DNA of 64,000 nucleotides from Corynebacterium argentoratense DSM 44202 (GCF_000590555.1 NC_022198.1:1194583-1258582), one strand, 5' to 3'. Shown: positions 40,013 through 49,599, counted from the first letter of the stretch. The notes: generated from the letters alone by a model not told the origin. Numbers and translations are program-made.

Positions 40013-40843
40013 CTAGCTGTGCTGGCCAACTTCGTAGCGTACGAAGCCGGTGAGCTTAACGCCAGCTTCATCCATGACCTGCTTGACGGACTTCTTGTTG
40101 TCGGTGACAGAGGCCTGCTCGTTCAAGCACACGTCCTTGAAGAAGCCGTTAAGGCGACCTTCGACGATCTTCGGCAGCGCAGCCTCGGGCTTGCCTTCCT
40201 CACGGGAAGTAGCCTCTGCGATTTCACGCTCCTTTTCGACGACCTCTGCGGGGACGTCCTCACGGTTCAGGTAACGAGCCTTCATAGCTGCAACCTGCAT
40301 AGCTGCGGCGTGTGCAGCCTGCTCTGCGGCTTCGCCTTCGCCTTCGTATGCAACGAGGACACCAACCGCCGGGGGAAGGTCAGCAGCGCGGTGGTGAAGG
40401 TAAACCGCAACCTTGTCGCCCTCGATGGTGGCAGCACGGCGGAGCTCCAGCTTCTCACCAATCTTGGCGGACAGCTCAAGAACGGCGTCTTCGGCCTTCT
40501 TGCCGTCAACCTCAGCAGCCTTAAGCTCTTCAACGGTATTTGCCTTCACTGCGGCAGCAGCGGCAGCGATCTTTGCAGCGAAGTCCTTGAACTCCTGGTT
40601 CTTAGCGACGAAGTCGGTCTCGGAGTTAACCTCAACCATGGTGTTGCCAGAAACAGCGATAAGGCCTTCAGCAGCGGTGCGCTCGGCACGCTTACCGACA
40701 TCCTTCGCACCCTTAATACGCAGGATTTCGATGGCCTTGTCGAAGTCGCCATCGGTTTCTGCGAGAGCCTTCTTGCAATCCACCATGCCGGAGCCGGTGA
40801 TTTCGCGGAGCTTCTTAACGTCTGCAGCGGTAAAGTTCGCCAT
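40013..40843 (-). CDS. tsf: Elongation factor Ts
   Basis: Nucleotide exchange factor for EF-Tu. 276 residues with the N-terminal UBA-like domain ([21 protein letters not shown]), the core TDFVAKN motif, and the dimerisation region. It ends in a beta strand. AAGGAGG lies upstream, about 12 bases from the ATG. It follows rpsB, with a terminator between them. Confidence 0.98.
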   Translation of the reverse strand: MANFTAADVKKLREITGSGMVDCKKALAETDGDFDKAIEILRIKGAKDVGKRAERTAAEGLIAVSGNTMVEVNSETDFVAKNQEFKDFAAKIAAAAAAVKANTVEELKAAEVDGKKAEDAVLELSAKIGEKLELRRAATIEGDKVAVYLHHRAADLPPAVGVLVAYEGEGEAAEQAAHAAAMQVAAMKARYLNREDVPAEVVEKEREIAEATSREEGKPEAALPKIVEGRLNGFFKDVCLNEQASVTDNKKSVKQVMDEAGVKLTGFVRYEVGQHS

Positions 40844-41001
40844 TGTCGGGGCGATCCTCCTTGATTAATAGTGAGAGTATGCTCGGCCACTCGGTAGAGA
40901 CCCGAGGTGAGCTGTAGTAACTCATAGCCCTGGCAATTGTACCCGCCCAGGCTATGTTGTGCACCATGGACACAGTAAGTGTCTAAGTGTGTGCACAATA
41001 A

Positions 41002-41031
41002 AGCCCCCGTCCGCGCGGCGGAGCAGGGGCT
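41002..41031 (-). terminator. Terminator between rpsB and tsf
   Basis: AGCCCC and GGGGCT with inner CCGC/GCGG form an imperfect GC-rich hairpin 39 bases after the rpsB stop, followed on the minus strand by a short TTT. It may be partial, allowing some read-through into tsf. Confidence 0.65.
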
Positions 41032-41069
41032 CATGCGGCCGTTTGGCCAGGAAAAGCTGGGGTGTCGCT

Positions 41070-41879
41070 TTACTCTGCAGCCTCTGCAGCAACCTCAGCG
41101 GGAGCCTCAACCTTAGCGGCAACCTCTACGGTCTCCTCGGTTGCAGGTGTATCGCCAGCAGCTTCCTTCGCAGCGGCGAGCTCGCGCTCAGAGCGAGCCT
41201 TCTTGCCCTCGATTACTGCGGTGGAGATGATCTTGGAAAGCAGACCAGTGGAGCGGATGGCATCGTCGTTGCCCGGGATCGGGTAATCGACAACGTCAGG
41301 GTCGCAGTTGGTGTCAAGGATTGCGACGACAGGGATGCTCAGCTTGTGAGCCTCAGAAACAGCGATGTGCTCCTTGTTGGTGTCAATGATCCACAGAGCG
41401 GAGGGCACCTTGTGCATCTCGGCGATACCACCGAGGACGCGCTCGAGCTTGGTGCGCTCGCGGGTCAGCATAAGGATTTCCTTCTTGGTGCGACCCTTGT
41501 AGCCGTCCTCAGCGGAATCCATTGCCTGGAGTTCCTTCATGCGGTGAAGTCGCTTAGAAACGGTCTGGAAGTTGGTCAGCATGCCACCCAACCAGCGGTG
41601 GTTGACGTAAGGCATCTCACAGCGCTCAGCTTCGGTCTTCACTGCTTCCTGAGCCTGCTTCTTGGTGCCTACGAAGAGGATGGTGCCGCCGTGAGCGACG
41701 GTCTCCTTGACAAACTCGTAAGCCTGATCGATGTAGGTCAGAGTCTGCTGGAGGTCAATGATGTAAATGCCGTTACGGTCGGTCAAGATGAAGCGCTTCA
41801 TCTTGGGGTTCCAGCGGCGGGTCTGGTGTCCGAAGTGGACACCTGCGTCGAGAAGCTCGCGCATGGTCACAACTGCCAT
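41070..41879 (-). CDS. rpsB: 30S ribosomal protein S2
   Basis: 269 residues. It starts [27 protein letters not shown]-like, continues with IIDLQQTL and ends the core with [13 protein letters not shown] and [12 protein letters not shown]. The last 35 residues are an Ala/Glu-rich tail, common in actinobacterial S2. GGGAG lies upstream of ATG 41879. First gene of the rpsB-tsf pair. Confidence 0.98.
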   Translation of the reverse strand: MAVVTMRELLDAGVHFGHQTRRWNPKMKRFILTDRNGIYIIDLQQTLTYIDQAYEFVKETVAHGGTILFVGTKKQAQEAVKTEAERCEMPYVNHRWLGGMLTNFQTVSKRLHRMKELQAMDSAEDGYKGRTKKEILMLTRERTKLERVLGGIAEMHKVPSALWIIDTNKEHIAVSEAHKLSIPVVAILDTNCDPDVVDYPIPGNDDAIRSTGLLSKIISTAVIEGKKARSERELAAAKEAAGDTPATEETVEVAAKVEAPAEVAAEAAE

Positions 41880-42298
41880 GGGATGCTCCCTTTCATCTAG
41901 TAGTTTCGGTTTTCACATGCAGGTTTTGCCTGCACCCTAGCGATACGGCACCTATCCGCACCCATCTATCCTTCAAGCAGGAAAGTGGGACCATTGCAGC
42001 AGGTACTCAAATGTATCGCGCGTATTTTTACAGATTCTGAACATCAGCACACAGGCTAAGGCGTTGTTCACGCTCATAGGTCTACGAACGTCGATGCAGA
42101 ACACTGCAGCCAGTTACTTTACCCACCACAACGCAGTATTCCAAACAATGACTAACTGTGTGTCTCCACGGTCAACTGCATGAGTTCAGCTGCATGAGTA
42201 ACGACACGGTTGGAACAAAGGGAGTTATACACAACCCAATCGCAGCACGGATGGTTTTCACAGGTAGCCAGTACGAGCATTCAACGGAGTTGCACTAT
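41880..42298. other. Divergent intergenic region rpsB / M23 peptidase
   Basis: About 419 bases with promoters expected for both genes. On the rpsB side a small hairpin TGCAGG/CCTGCA (41918-41934) lies in the likely leader, and a TAGGGT sequence could be its -10. The plus-strand frame of the peptidase is open through part of this stretch (from 42158) but the peptide is not secretory in character and is ignored. No other gene seen. Confidence 0.45.
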
Positions 42299-42886
42299 GT
42301 GCTTATGACCGAAATCAATGAAGCCTGCCAGGCAATAAGCCGCATTCCACTTCTCACCAGACAGGACTGGAGAGCCCTAGCACGGCAATTAGCTGCATTC
42401 CTGAGCGTGGCAGTGCTGCTTATTACGATCCCCACTGCTCATGCGTACGTATCCCCCGCTACCGGAACCTCGTATCCAGGGCAGGTAACGAGGCCGTATG
42501 AGCATCCCGAGCACCGCTATGCTCCGGGCCATCGCGGCGTCGATATTAACCTTCCAGCGCTTGCCCCCGTCGTGGCGGCCGAAGATGGAGTGGTTGCCTT
42601 CGCAGGTGTAGCAGTAGGCGTGCCTACAGTATCGATACAGCATGCGGATGGGATTCGGACCACCTATCAGCCGGTACTAGCTAGCGTATCTGAGGGGCAG
42701 TTCGTTTCCTCGGGCGAGAGCATCGGCTTCCTCGTAACTCACCCCCGACACGAAGGCCTGCACTGGGGTGCACGAATCGGCAAGAAAGACTACATCAATC
42801 CCCTTAGCCTGCTGAAGCGAGCAGACATACGCCTCAAACCCATTGGCAATATGCCAGAAGTCAAGCACGCGGATGTGCTTGATTAA
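42299..42886 (+). CDS. Secreted M23-family metallopeptidase
   Basis: A cell-wall endopeptidase-like protein of about 195 residues. A basic n-region is followed by the signal-peptide core [18 protein letters not shown] with an AHA cleavage site. The LytM domain has the zinc-ligand motifs HRGVDI (His, Asp) and LHWGAR, where the second motif reads LHW instead of HLHF/HLHW. The first His of that usual HxH is therefore replaced by Gly (GLHWG), so activity should be tested. GTG 42299 has GGAG nine bases upstream; ATG 42305 is an alternative. The position beside rpsB matches Rv2891. The 3' end overlaps convergent xerC by 26 bases. Confidence 0.82.
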   Translation: MLMTEINEACQAISRIPLLTRQDWRALARQLAAFLSVAVLLITIPTAHAYVSPATGTSYPGQVTRPYEHPEHRYAPGHRGVDINLPALAPVVAAEDGVVAFAGVAVGVPTVSIQHADGIRTTYQPVLASVSEGQFVSSGESIGFLVTHPRHEGLHWGARIGKKDYINPLSLLKRADIRLKPIGNMPEVKHADVLD

Positions 42887-43787
42887 ATGCGTCCCTCAGG
42901 CGCTCCACGCTCACATGAGTATAGATTTGGGTAGTCTGCAAACACGCATGCCCCAATAATTCCTGCACGGCACGCAGGTCAGCGCCGCCATCCAGAAGGT
43001 GTGTGGCAGCACTGTGCCGCAATTCGTGAGGCTTGACATGCCCAAGCCCCACTTGATGGGCATAGCGGTCTACAAGTGCGCGCACCTGGCGCTGATTGAT
43101 GCGCTTCCCGCGGGCTCCGACAAACAGGGCTTTCTCTTCGCGGTCGGCCAGTATTGCGCGGTAAGCACCAAGCCACTGTTCTAGTGCGCGCCCTGCTACC
43201 TCGCCGTACGGCACCACCCGCTGCTTGTTACCTTTACCAGTAACCCGCACTTGCTGATGGAGCTCGTCAAGATCTGAAGTATCAATACTGCATAATTCTT
43301 CAACGCGCATACCCGTGGCGTAAAGAAGCTCCAGTATGGCGGCGTCACGACCTCGCTTCGCTTCCTCTTTTATACGGCCCTTACCTACCTGCTGCGCCAC
43401 CTCTTCTTCAGCTGCAGGCGCTTCAACTAATGCCTGAGCCCCCTGTCGAGCGAGAACTTTCGGCAGATGGTTAGACGTCTTTGGCGACGCAAGGCGAGCC
43501 CCAACATCTTGGGGAATCATGGATCTACGCGCTAACCAAGTAGACAACCCCTTGACACTCGCCGTGTATCGGGCAAGCGTACTGCGTGCTTTACCCGCAT
43601 CGTATGCATACCCCAGCCAACTACGTAACCGCTCCAATGTGAAGTGGTCGAGATCGGGAACGATCTCGACCATGGTCTTGAGATCACTACGGTAGGAGCG
43701 GATAGTCGCGGGTGATTTCCCCTCCACCATTTCAAGATGCTCAAGATAGTCTTCGACTATCTCTTCCATCTGCCTAGTTGTTGACAT
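42861..43787 (-). CDS. xerC: Tyrosine recombinase XerC
   Basis: A site-specific recombinase resolving chromosome dimers at dif with XerD. 308 residues from ATG 43787: an N-terminal SAM-like DNA-binding domain (10-95) and a catalytic domain with Arg161, Lys185, His254, Arg257, His280 and the nucleophile Tyr289 in TTQIYTHV. The start lies only 18 bases from a strong hairpin, with GAGAAT six bases ahead of the ATG, so it probably has its own leaderless promoter. Confidence 0.94.
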   Translation of the reverse strand: MSTTRQMEEIVEDYLEHLEMVEGKSPATIRSYRSDLKTMVEIVPDLDHFTLERLRSWLGYAYDAGKARSTLARYTASVKGLSTWLARRSMIPQDVGARLASPKTSNHLPKVLARQGAQALVEAPAAEEEVAQQVGKGRIKEEAKRGRDAAILELLYATGMRVEELCSIDTSDLDELHQQVRVTGKGNKQRVVPYGEVAGRALEQWLGAYRAILADREEKALFVGARGKRINQRQVRALVDRYAHQVGLGHVKPHELRHSAATHLLDGGADLRAVQELLGHACLQTTQIYTHVSVERLRDAFNQAHPRA

Positions 43788-43805
43788 GGATTCATTCTCG
43801 CACGA

Positions 43806-43843
43806 AAAAGCGGTGCCACAGTGGATACTGTGGCACCGCTTTT
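43806..43843. terminator. Strong hairpin between dprA and xerC
   Basis: A perfect 17-base-pair stem (AAAAGCGGTGCCACAGT / ACTGTGGCACCGCTTTT) with a GGAT loop and T/A-rich ends, giving terminator form in both directions. It is well placed to end the comM-dprA transcript and insulate xerC. Confidence 0.8.
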
Positions 43844-44072
43844 CGGATAACACTTCATTAAAGAAAGGAAAACAACTCACCTGAGGAAGTGGAGCTGCTT
43901 TCACGGTGGCCCAGCCCGACCTCCACAAAAGCTCTTCCCTAAGGCTTGCCTCTCATACTTTAGATTGAAGTAGTCGCTAAAGCAAGGCTTACTACCTTCG
44001 TTTCGACGTGAATGTGATCACACCAGTCGCTGAACTGGGCTTTTAGCAATGTAGAGGTACGATCAATAGCTC

Positions 44073-45287
44073 TCATCCATCGCGCTCGTGCTCAATCCGA
44101 ACCCACAGACCACCAATTAGAGCCGCTAATCCCCTATCTTTGAGCTCCATTAGCCCCTGGACGCAAAGAACTGTTCCAAGCCCCGATCTCTGGGCTGCCA
44201 CGGATGTGGACACACCTTCCACGCCCGGCGCGTTGAGCGCATCGAAAACTTGAAGTTGCAACCTGCTGAGTTTGGGGGTCTGATCTTGGCCGAAATCCAG
44301 CATGTAGTTTTCATCTGCATCGACGGCCCCAATAGGTGCCAGTAATGAGCGGACATCATCGGCCCCAACAACCATGTGCGCTTGATGCTCTCTTATTTTT
44401 ACGTTGCAGCCTACGGAGCCGCGCGATGTTATGGGGCCGGGCACCGCCATTGCAACCTTTCCCAGGCAATTCGCCCAGGCTAGCGTGTTCAGGGCACCTG
44501 ATCGCCACGCTGCCTCTACGACAACGATTCCCTGGGTCAGTCCCGCGACTAATCTGTTGCGTGTTAAAAACCTGTGCCTTGCGGGATGCACACCGGGCGG
44601 ATATTCGCTGATTAGCGCACCATGTTCAGCAATGCGGTCAAACAATGCAGTGTTTCGAGCAGGATAGGCCTTGTCTATTCCTGTTGCTAGAACCGCGACT
44701 GTTCGTCCACCGCGCTCTATTGCCTGGGTGTGTGCAACAGTGTCGATTCCCAGCGCTCCACCGCTCACTACGGTGTAACAGTGGGTAGCGAGACCGCCGC
44801 TGATCAGCTCTGTGGCTTCCTTGCCGTAGCGGCTATGCGTTCGAGTCCCAACAATACCCACAGCCTGTATGAACAGTGGTTTCAATAACTGACCGCGTAC
44901 CCACAGCGCGTGTGGTGGAACGTAGTGGTGTTGGCCATCTCCCCTGATAGATTCGGCGCCGCCAACGCCGTCTGGCCACTCTGGGCTGTCAGGGGTTATC
45001 AAACGTGCGCCGACTTTCTCAGCTTGTTTCAGATCCCGGTCGATGTGGTGGAGCCCAGCATCACTTCGCGCTTGGCTGCGCAGTAGTAGGTCCTCCCCAA
45101 TCCGTGCATCACGGTTTTTGATATCTCGTGCGATTGACTCAACGTCACCGTCTCGTTCGGCGAGTGCAATCTGCAGTGCTTCGCTTGGTCCTTCGAGCAC
45201 CCGGGAAAGATACGCCCACGCATACTGCCTGTCCTCAGACTTATTCACATCGGTGGGTTCAGTGAGGGAAGGAGTGCTATTCATCAT
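44073..45287 (-). CDS. dprA: DNA-processing protein DprA/Smf
   Basis: Binds incoming single-stranded DNA and loads RecA during natural transformation; also kept in species not known to transform. 404 residues: a SAM-like N-terminus, the Rossmann-like core with VGTRTHSRYGKEAT and VSGGALGIDTVAHTQAIERGGRTVAVLATG, SEYPPGVHPARHRFLTRNRLVAGLTQGIVVVEAA, and a winged-helix C-terminus. Start ATG 45287 has GGAGG six bases upstream and overlaps the comM stop by 11 bases (coupled translation). Confidence 0.94.
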   Translation of the reverse strand: MMNSTPSLTEPTDVNKSEDRQYAWAYLSRVLEGPSEALQIALAERDGDVESIARDIKNRDARIGEDLLLRSQARSDAGLHHIDRDLKQAEKVGARLITPDSPEWPDGVGGAESIRGDGQHHYVPPHALWVRGQLLKPLFIQAVGIVGTRTHSRYGKEATELISGGLATHCYTVVSGGALGIDTVAHTQAIERGGRTVAVLATGIDKAYPARNTALFDRIAEHGALISEYPPGVHPARHRFLTRNRLVAGLTQGIVVVEAAWRSGALNTLAWANCLGKVAMAVPGPITSRGSVGCNVKIREHQAHMVVGADDVRSLLAPIGAVDADENYMLDFGQDQTPKLSRLQLQVFDALNAPGVEGVSTSVAAQRSGLGTVLCVQGLMELKDRGLAALIGGLWVRIEHERDG

Positions 45288-46860
45288 CAAGCACCTCCTC
45301 GCTGTGTAGATCGAGGGCACGCATGACTTCTTCAACATCGGGACACGACGGGTTCCCGGACATGCCCTCGGTGGCGCAACGCAAATCGAATAATGTCCAG
45401 GCTAGGCGGAGGGTTCGGTCCACCCCACGTTGGCTAAGTGTGCCGCTACGCAGCAGATGGGCGATGATCTGCATCGCCTCCTTTGTAGCTGGGTAATGCT
45501 TACGCAGTAGTGTCCCTGGAGCCTCAGCATTGGTTTCAAAAGGCTTGTAGCCTTCGGGTACCTGCGTCCACCGCTGCATTGCTCGACGCCGTGCCTCACT
45601 GACTCTTTCACGAATGCTTGCGCTACTTTCCTCTCGATCGGCTAGCAGGACCCCAGCTTGAGCGCTGACAAGAACGACGATGTCCACACGGTCCCGGAGA
45701 GGGCCTGTCAAGTTTGATAGATACTTGGCACGCTGCCGTACCGAACATCGGCAGGAATGTGGTTCTTCCGCCCCGCACGCGCAAGGATTAGCCGCCATCA
45801 AGAGTTGGAAACGCGCAGGTAACTCGTAGGTGCTCTGCGAGCGCATTAGTCGAATATGGCCCGACTCCAGAGGCTGACGAAGGCAGTCAAGAACTTTCGC
45901 AGGCACTTCACTAACCTCATCAATGAACAGGACACCCCGGTGTGCGAGACTGACTGCCCCTGGGCGCGGGTTTCCGCTTCCCCCTCCGATGAGACCAGCC
46001 TGGGTCACGCTGTAATGGGGCGCAACAAACGGCGGAACCATCAGCGGCTGTTGCTCAGCATTAATACTGGAGTGCACCATGGTGGCTTCTAAACGCGCGC
46101 CAGGTGTTAGCGGCGGCATAATTCCCGGGAGCGCTTGAGCCAACAGTGATTTCCCTGCCCCAGGTGGCCCGAGCATCATCATGTGGTGTCCACCGGCCGC
46201 AGCGACCTCGGCTGCGTGTTTTACTGCAGAGTTTCCGGCGATATCGGCGAAATCTGGGATCCGCTCGGCTGTGTCTACCGAAGCGCACAATTCCGCCGCA
46301 GATTCATGTACCGAGGGCAGCTTAGCTATCCCGCGCGCCCATAGGTATACGTCCATTAATGTCGATGCACAGAGCACGTCGATACCGTCGATTAGTGTTG
46401 CTTGCGTTGCGCAAGTGTGAGGCACGACTGCCCGAGTGAGCCCAGCCTCCCGGGCGGCAACCAAAGCAGGAAGAATTCCTTTAACTGGACGAAGCGTACC
46501 GTCAAGGCTGACTTCCCCCATCACGAGGCTGTCGGCAAGTATCCACGCCATGTAGTCATTATCTTTATCGAGTGCTGATTGAATTGCCAGACAAATAGCA
46601 ACATCGCACTGCGCGCCATGTTTTCTAAGCGATGCCGGGGACAAGCTCACGATAATTTTGGTTCGTGGCCACTCCAAACCGGAATTTTGACTCGCAGTTT
46701 TCACCCTCTCTTTAGATTCCGCAATCGCCGCATCTCCCAAGCCAACGATATGTATACCTGGCAGGCCTGGCCCTACACTGACCTCAACCTCAACCAGGTG
46801 TGCTTCAACTCCAACAAGGGTGGCGGAGCAGCTTCGTGCTATTACTCCACTAGAGCTCAT
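45277..46860 (-). CDS. comM: YifB/ComM family Mg-chelatase-like AAA+ ATPase
   Basis: A 527-residue protein. ComM is a hexameric helicase promoting branch migration in natural transformation. An N-terminal Lon-protease-like domain is followed by the AAA+ module with Walker A LGPPGAGKSLLAQALPGI and Walker B RGVLFIDEV. A C-terminal Mg_chelatase_C domain has the FQLLMAANPCACG zinc-like Cys region. Start ATG 46860 overlaps the yraN stop by 11 bases, with AAGGGG upstream. Confidence 0.94.
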   Translation of the reverse strand: MSSSGVIARSCSATLVGVEAHLVEVEVSVGPGLPGIHIVGLGDAAIAESKERVKTASQNSGLEWPRTKIIVSLSPASLRKHGAQCDVAICLAIQSALDKDNDYMAWILADSLVMGEVSLDGTLRPVKGILPALVAAREAGLTRAVVPHTCATQATLIDGIDVLCASTLMDVYLWARGIAKLPSVHESAAELCASVDTAERIPDFADIAGNSAVKHAAEVAAAGGHHMMMLGPPGAGKSLLAQALPGIMPPLTPGARLEATMVHSSINAEQQPLMVPPFVAPHYSVTQAGLIGGGSGNPRPGAVSLAHRGVLFIDEVSEVPAKVLDCLRQPLESGHIRLMRSQSTYELPARFQLLMAANPCACGAEEPHSCRCSVRQRAKYLSNLTGPLRDRVDIVVLVSAQAGVLLADREESSASIRERVSEARRRAMQRWTQVPEGYKPFETNAEAPGTLLRKHYPATKEAMQIIAHLLRSGTLSQRGVDRTLRLAWTLFDLRCATEGMSGNPSCPDVEEVMRALDLHSEEVLDDE

Positions 46861-47263
46861 AAACATCCACCCCTTGATGTACCGTAAGTCCGTCGGGTGC
46901 AGCGACAACGACGTCAAAGCGACATTCTCGCCCCGCCCACTGTGCGTCTCTCAGCCATTGTGCTGCCGCATGGCGCAGGCAACGCAGCTTGCGTGCATCA
47001 ATGTGTTCCGAGGTTCCGTAATTATGGCTGCTTCGAGTTTTTACCTCGACGAAAATCAGTAGCCCGTCGTCGTCGACGATGATGTCAATCTCTCCGACTG
47101 GATAGCGAACATTGCGCGCCACTATCCGTGCTCCATCGGATTCATAGAGTGCTGCGGCTGCGTCTTCCCCGCAACGTCCAAGTGCGTGGGCACGTGATGT
47201 CGCGGCTATCTCCCCAGTGGCCTGTCGTTGAGATGATGAACGCCGCGCGGATACAAAGCCCAT
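46850..47263 (-). CDS. yraN: YraN family endonuclease-like protein (UPF0102)
   Basis: 137 residues with the restriction-endonuclease-like core: GRCGEDAAAALYESDGARIVARNVR, GEIDIIVDDDGLLIFVEVKTRS (D-ExK type active site) and CRFDVVVA. The biological role is unclear. Start 47263 has a GGGGGGAAG site; the longer frame to 47329 lacks one. First gene of the coupled yraN-comM-dprA operon. Confidence 0.9.
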   Translation of the reverse strand: MGFVSARRSSSQRQATGEIAATSRAHALGRCGEDAAAALYESDGARIVARNVRYPVGEIDIIVDDDGLLIFVEVKTRSSHNYGTSEHIDARKLRCLRHAAAQWLRDAQWAGRECRFDVVVAAPDGLTVHQGVDVYEL

Positions 47264-47407
47264 CGAGCTTCCCCCCTTTTTCCTTTCACATAGTGTGGTC
47301 AGTGAACGACAGTAAGCACTGTTGTTCACTGACCATTGAAGGGAAAAATAATATGGGCGCTCCGCGGCCTGTGAAAAGTTTTCGGCCTGTGGAAAACTAG
47401 CTACGGT

Positions 47408-47713
47408 TTAATCGGGAATCACCAAGTCAGGCTTGTCGAGTTCTTCGATGTTGACGTCTTTGTAGGTGATCACGCGAACATAGCGGACAAAACGTGCAGG
47501 TCGGTACATGTCCCACACCCAGGCATCCGACATCCGGATTTCGTAGAACACGTCGTTACCGGTTTTACGTGGGATCAATTCCACTGCGTTGCAAAGGTAG
47601 AAACGGCGCTCGGTTTCCACCACGTAGGAAAATTGACTGACGACGTCGCGGTATTCGCGGTACAGGGAGAGTTCGACCTCGGCTTCGTAGTTGTCGAGTT
47701 CCTCAGCGCTCAT
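47408..47713 (-). CDS. DUF2469 protein
   Basis: A 101-residue conserved actinobacterial protein beginning MSAEELDNYEAEVELSLYREYRDV, with a strongly conserved middle VVETERRFYLCNAVELIPR and acidic end. The same gene follows rnhB in Mycobacterium (Rv2901c). Function unknown. 20 bases separate it from rnhB. Confidence 0.88.
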   Translation of the reverse strand: MSAEELDNYEAEVELSLYREYRDVVSQFSYVVETERRFYLCNAVELIPRKTGNDVFYEIRMSDAWVWDMYRPARFVRYVRVITYKDVNIEELDKPDLVIPD

Positions 47714-47733
47714 GGATGGCTCACACCTTTTCG

Positions 47734-48393
47734 TCAGTTGCGTTGTTGCTGTGCTGTAGCACGCTGCCAATCTGCGTGCGCTCGTGCCACATTGGCATAA
47801 CTATAACGATGTTCGGGAGTCCCCCCGAGGCGGCGCACCGCGTCCATGTGCACCTTGGTTCCATAACCTTTGTGAGCTACTAAACCGTAGCCTGGATGGA
47901 GGTCATCCAATTGCTCCATAATGACGTCGCGTGAATGTTTCGCGAGCACGCTGGCTGCGGCGATACAGCGACTGGCGGCATCCCCGCCGATTATTGGTAG
48001 GTGGGGGCTGCGTAGGCCGGGTATTTTCATTGCATCGCTCAGAACGTATCCGGGTGCGTGGGATAGCGTGGCTACTGCTCTGCGCATCCCCGAGATGTTG
48101 GCGTGCTGAATCCCGTAGTGGTCGATGTCTTTGGCGCTGATTGTGATGATGCTCCATGCCACGGCGTGCTGTTGTATAAGTGGGAACAACTCCGCCCGGG
48201 TGCGCGGGCTTAGCTTCTTTGAGTCCGTCAGCCGTTCTAACTCTGTTATCAGCTGGGGCGGCAAGATGCACGCTGCGATACTGATCGGCCCGGCACATGC
48301 CCCACGCCCTGCTTCATCGACCCCGGCGACTGGCCCCAGGCCGGCTCGTTGGAGTGAGACCTCGTAGGTGCGTAAGTGTTTGAGCGTTCGCAC
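47734..48393 (-). CDS. rnhB: Ribonuclease HII
   Basis: Degrades RNA in RNA-DNA hybrids and removes misincorporated ribonucleotides. 219 residues with GVDEAGRGACAGP (Asp26, Glu27), LTDSKKLS, SDAMKIPG and GGDAASRCIAAASVLAKHSRD. It starts with GTG 48393, sharing one base with the lepB stop. Confidence 0.96.
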   Translation of the reverse strand: MRTLKHLRTYEVSLQRAGLGPVAGVDEAGRGACAGPISIAACILPPQLITELERLTDSKKLSPRTRAELFPLIQQHAVAWSIITISAKDIDHYGIQHANISGMRRAVATLSHAPGYVLSDAMKIPGLRSPHLPIIGGDAASRCIAAASVLAKHSRDVIMEQLDDLHPGYGLVAHKGYGTKVHMDAVRRLGGTPEHRYSYANVARAHADWQRATAQQQRN

Positions 48394-49163
48394 TAGTTCT
48401 GGATGTCGTAGCTCTTTACTCCGCCGATGCGGCTAAGCGGAAGTACGCGAGCATCAACCTTACCGATGATTAAGTCTTCAGGAACGGTGCCTTGGTATTC
48501 ATCGCCAAGGTGGTAGCGCGAATCAGCGGAGTTGGTCCGGTTATCCCCCATGACGAAGACGTTACCGTCAGGGACGGTGATGGGACCGAAATACGGACCG
48601 CCACAGGCCTCGGACCCCGTGGATGGATCGATCGGATTTTGATGCGGAGTAAGGGCGTAGGAGGAGTCGATGACATGCCCATCGACAGTGATGCCTTTAT
48701 CACCATCGAGGCATTGGATGGTTTGCCCTCCAGTGGCTACGATGCGCTTAACAAGGTCATTTTCATCGGGTGCTACGAAGCCAACATAAGACCCAACGTT
48801 TTGCAATCCGCGCACTAACGGGTTAGAACTGCGGTTGGTGATGAAGCTACCGTTCCAGGACTCCGGGCCTTTAAACACGACGACATCTCCCGGTTTAGGG
48901 TCACGGAGGTGGTACGTGATCTTATCGACGAAAATCCGGTCACCTTCGCAGCCACTGCAACCGTGCAAGGTAGGCTCCATGGATCCGGAGGGAATTACAT
49001 AGAGCCGCCCAATGAACGTCTGAATAAACAGTGCGCAGATCAGGACAGTGATGACAACCATCGGGATGTCGATGTACCAGGGCAGTTGCTTCTTTTCCTT
49101 CTTCTGCTTCGGAGCAGAGGCAGCTGTGGAATCATGTGCGCTACGGCGGCGGGGCAAATCCAT
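48393..49163 (-). CDS. lepB: Signal peptidase I
   Basis: Cleaves secretory signal peptides on the outer face of the membrane. 256 residues: a basic N-terminus, one transmembrane helix (about 33-51), SGSMEPTL with catalytic Ser61, a region holding the general base Lys139 (LVKRIVATGG), and MGDNRTNSADSR. An insertion CxGCxGD-like (HGCSGCEGDR) follows the catalytic Ser, as in related species. Preceded 64 bases upstream by a strong terminator that ends a probable small RNA, so its own promoter must lie between. Confidence 0.95.
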   Translation of the reverse strand: MDLPRRRSAHDSTAASAPKQKKEKKQLPWYIDIPMVVITVLICALFIQTFIGRLYVIPSGSMEPTLHGCSGCEGDRIFVDKITYHLRDPKPGDVVVFKGPESWNGSFITNRSSNPLVRGLQNVGSYVGFVAPDENDLVKRIVATGGQTIQCLDGDKGITVDGHVIDSSYALTPHQNPIDPSTGSEACGGPYFGPITVPDGNVFVMGDNRTNSADSRYHLGDEYQGTVPEDLIIGKVDARVLPLSRIGGVKSYDIQN

Positions 49164-49220
49164 GAATCACATCCTACCCAGCTTGCGGCGGAGGCCCCTC
49201 CCCTAGGTAGCCACAATGCG

Positions 49221-49372
49221 AAAAACTGAAGGCCCCGGCTTAGCCGGGGCCTTCAACTACCAGAGGGTCACCACAAACCTCTGATGATTTGATCTATTTT
49301 CATAGATCCCACTATCTCCACATTCAACAGGCCATCGGGACCTGCCTGCAAGGCCCGAAAGGAAACCTTGCA
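49221..49372 (-). ncRNA. Candidate structured small RNA between rplS and lepB
   Basis: A stand-alone transcript of about 150 nt is suggested by four signals on the minus strand. A consensus -10 TATACT lies at 49384-49379. A likely start falls at 49372, six bases later. A series of stems follows: TGCAAGG/CCTTGCA 49372-49347, GATCTAT-GAAA-ATAGATC 49308-49291 with a GNRA loop, and CAGAGG/CCTCTG 49283-49261. A strong terminator with T5 ends it at 49255-49221. No credible open frame is present. A GGGCCTT in the first hairpin could pair with AAGGCCC of the terminator, so an attenuator for lepB is the alternative reading. Confidence 0.5.
49227..49255 (-). terminator. Intrinsic terminator upstream of lepB
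   Basis: TGAAGGCCCCGGC / GCCGGGGCCTTCA, a perfect 13-base-pair stem with a three-base loop and T5 on the minus strand. It ends the candidate small RNA. Confidence 0.85.
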
Positions 49373-49378
49373 CCTGTG

Positions 49379-49384
49379 AGTATA
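49379..49384 (-). promoter_or_regulatory. -10 box of the candidate small RNA
   Basis: TATACT on the minus strand, one mismatch from TATAAT. The region 17 bases upstream (CTAGTG) is a poor -35, as is common in corynebacteria. Confidence 0.45.
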
Positions 49385-49599
49385 CCGAGATCCTTAAGAA
49401 ACACTAGAAGAACTCAAGGCTTTGTGCCGACAATCACAAAATATGACGTATCTACAAAGTGTCCAACAACTCGCAGGCAGTAAAAACGCAGGTCAGGGAA
49501 CCAAGCGAAGCTACTTCCTGGTAGGCACCGGGGGTAACCCTAGGGTAAATCACGCCCATGCCGATTGGCGTTTCCTAAATAAAGAACACAGTTGCCACA

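Noticed and set aside
43930-43990. DtxR/iron-box-like sequence around a GGCAAGCC motif and a CTTTAG/CTAAAG stem
   Set aside because: Match to the 19-base DtxR consensus is poor and no suitable target gene starts there.
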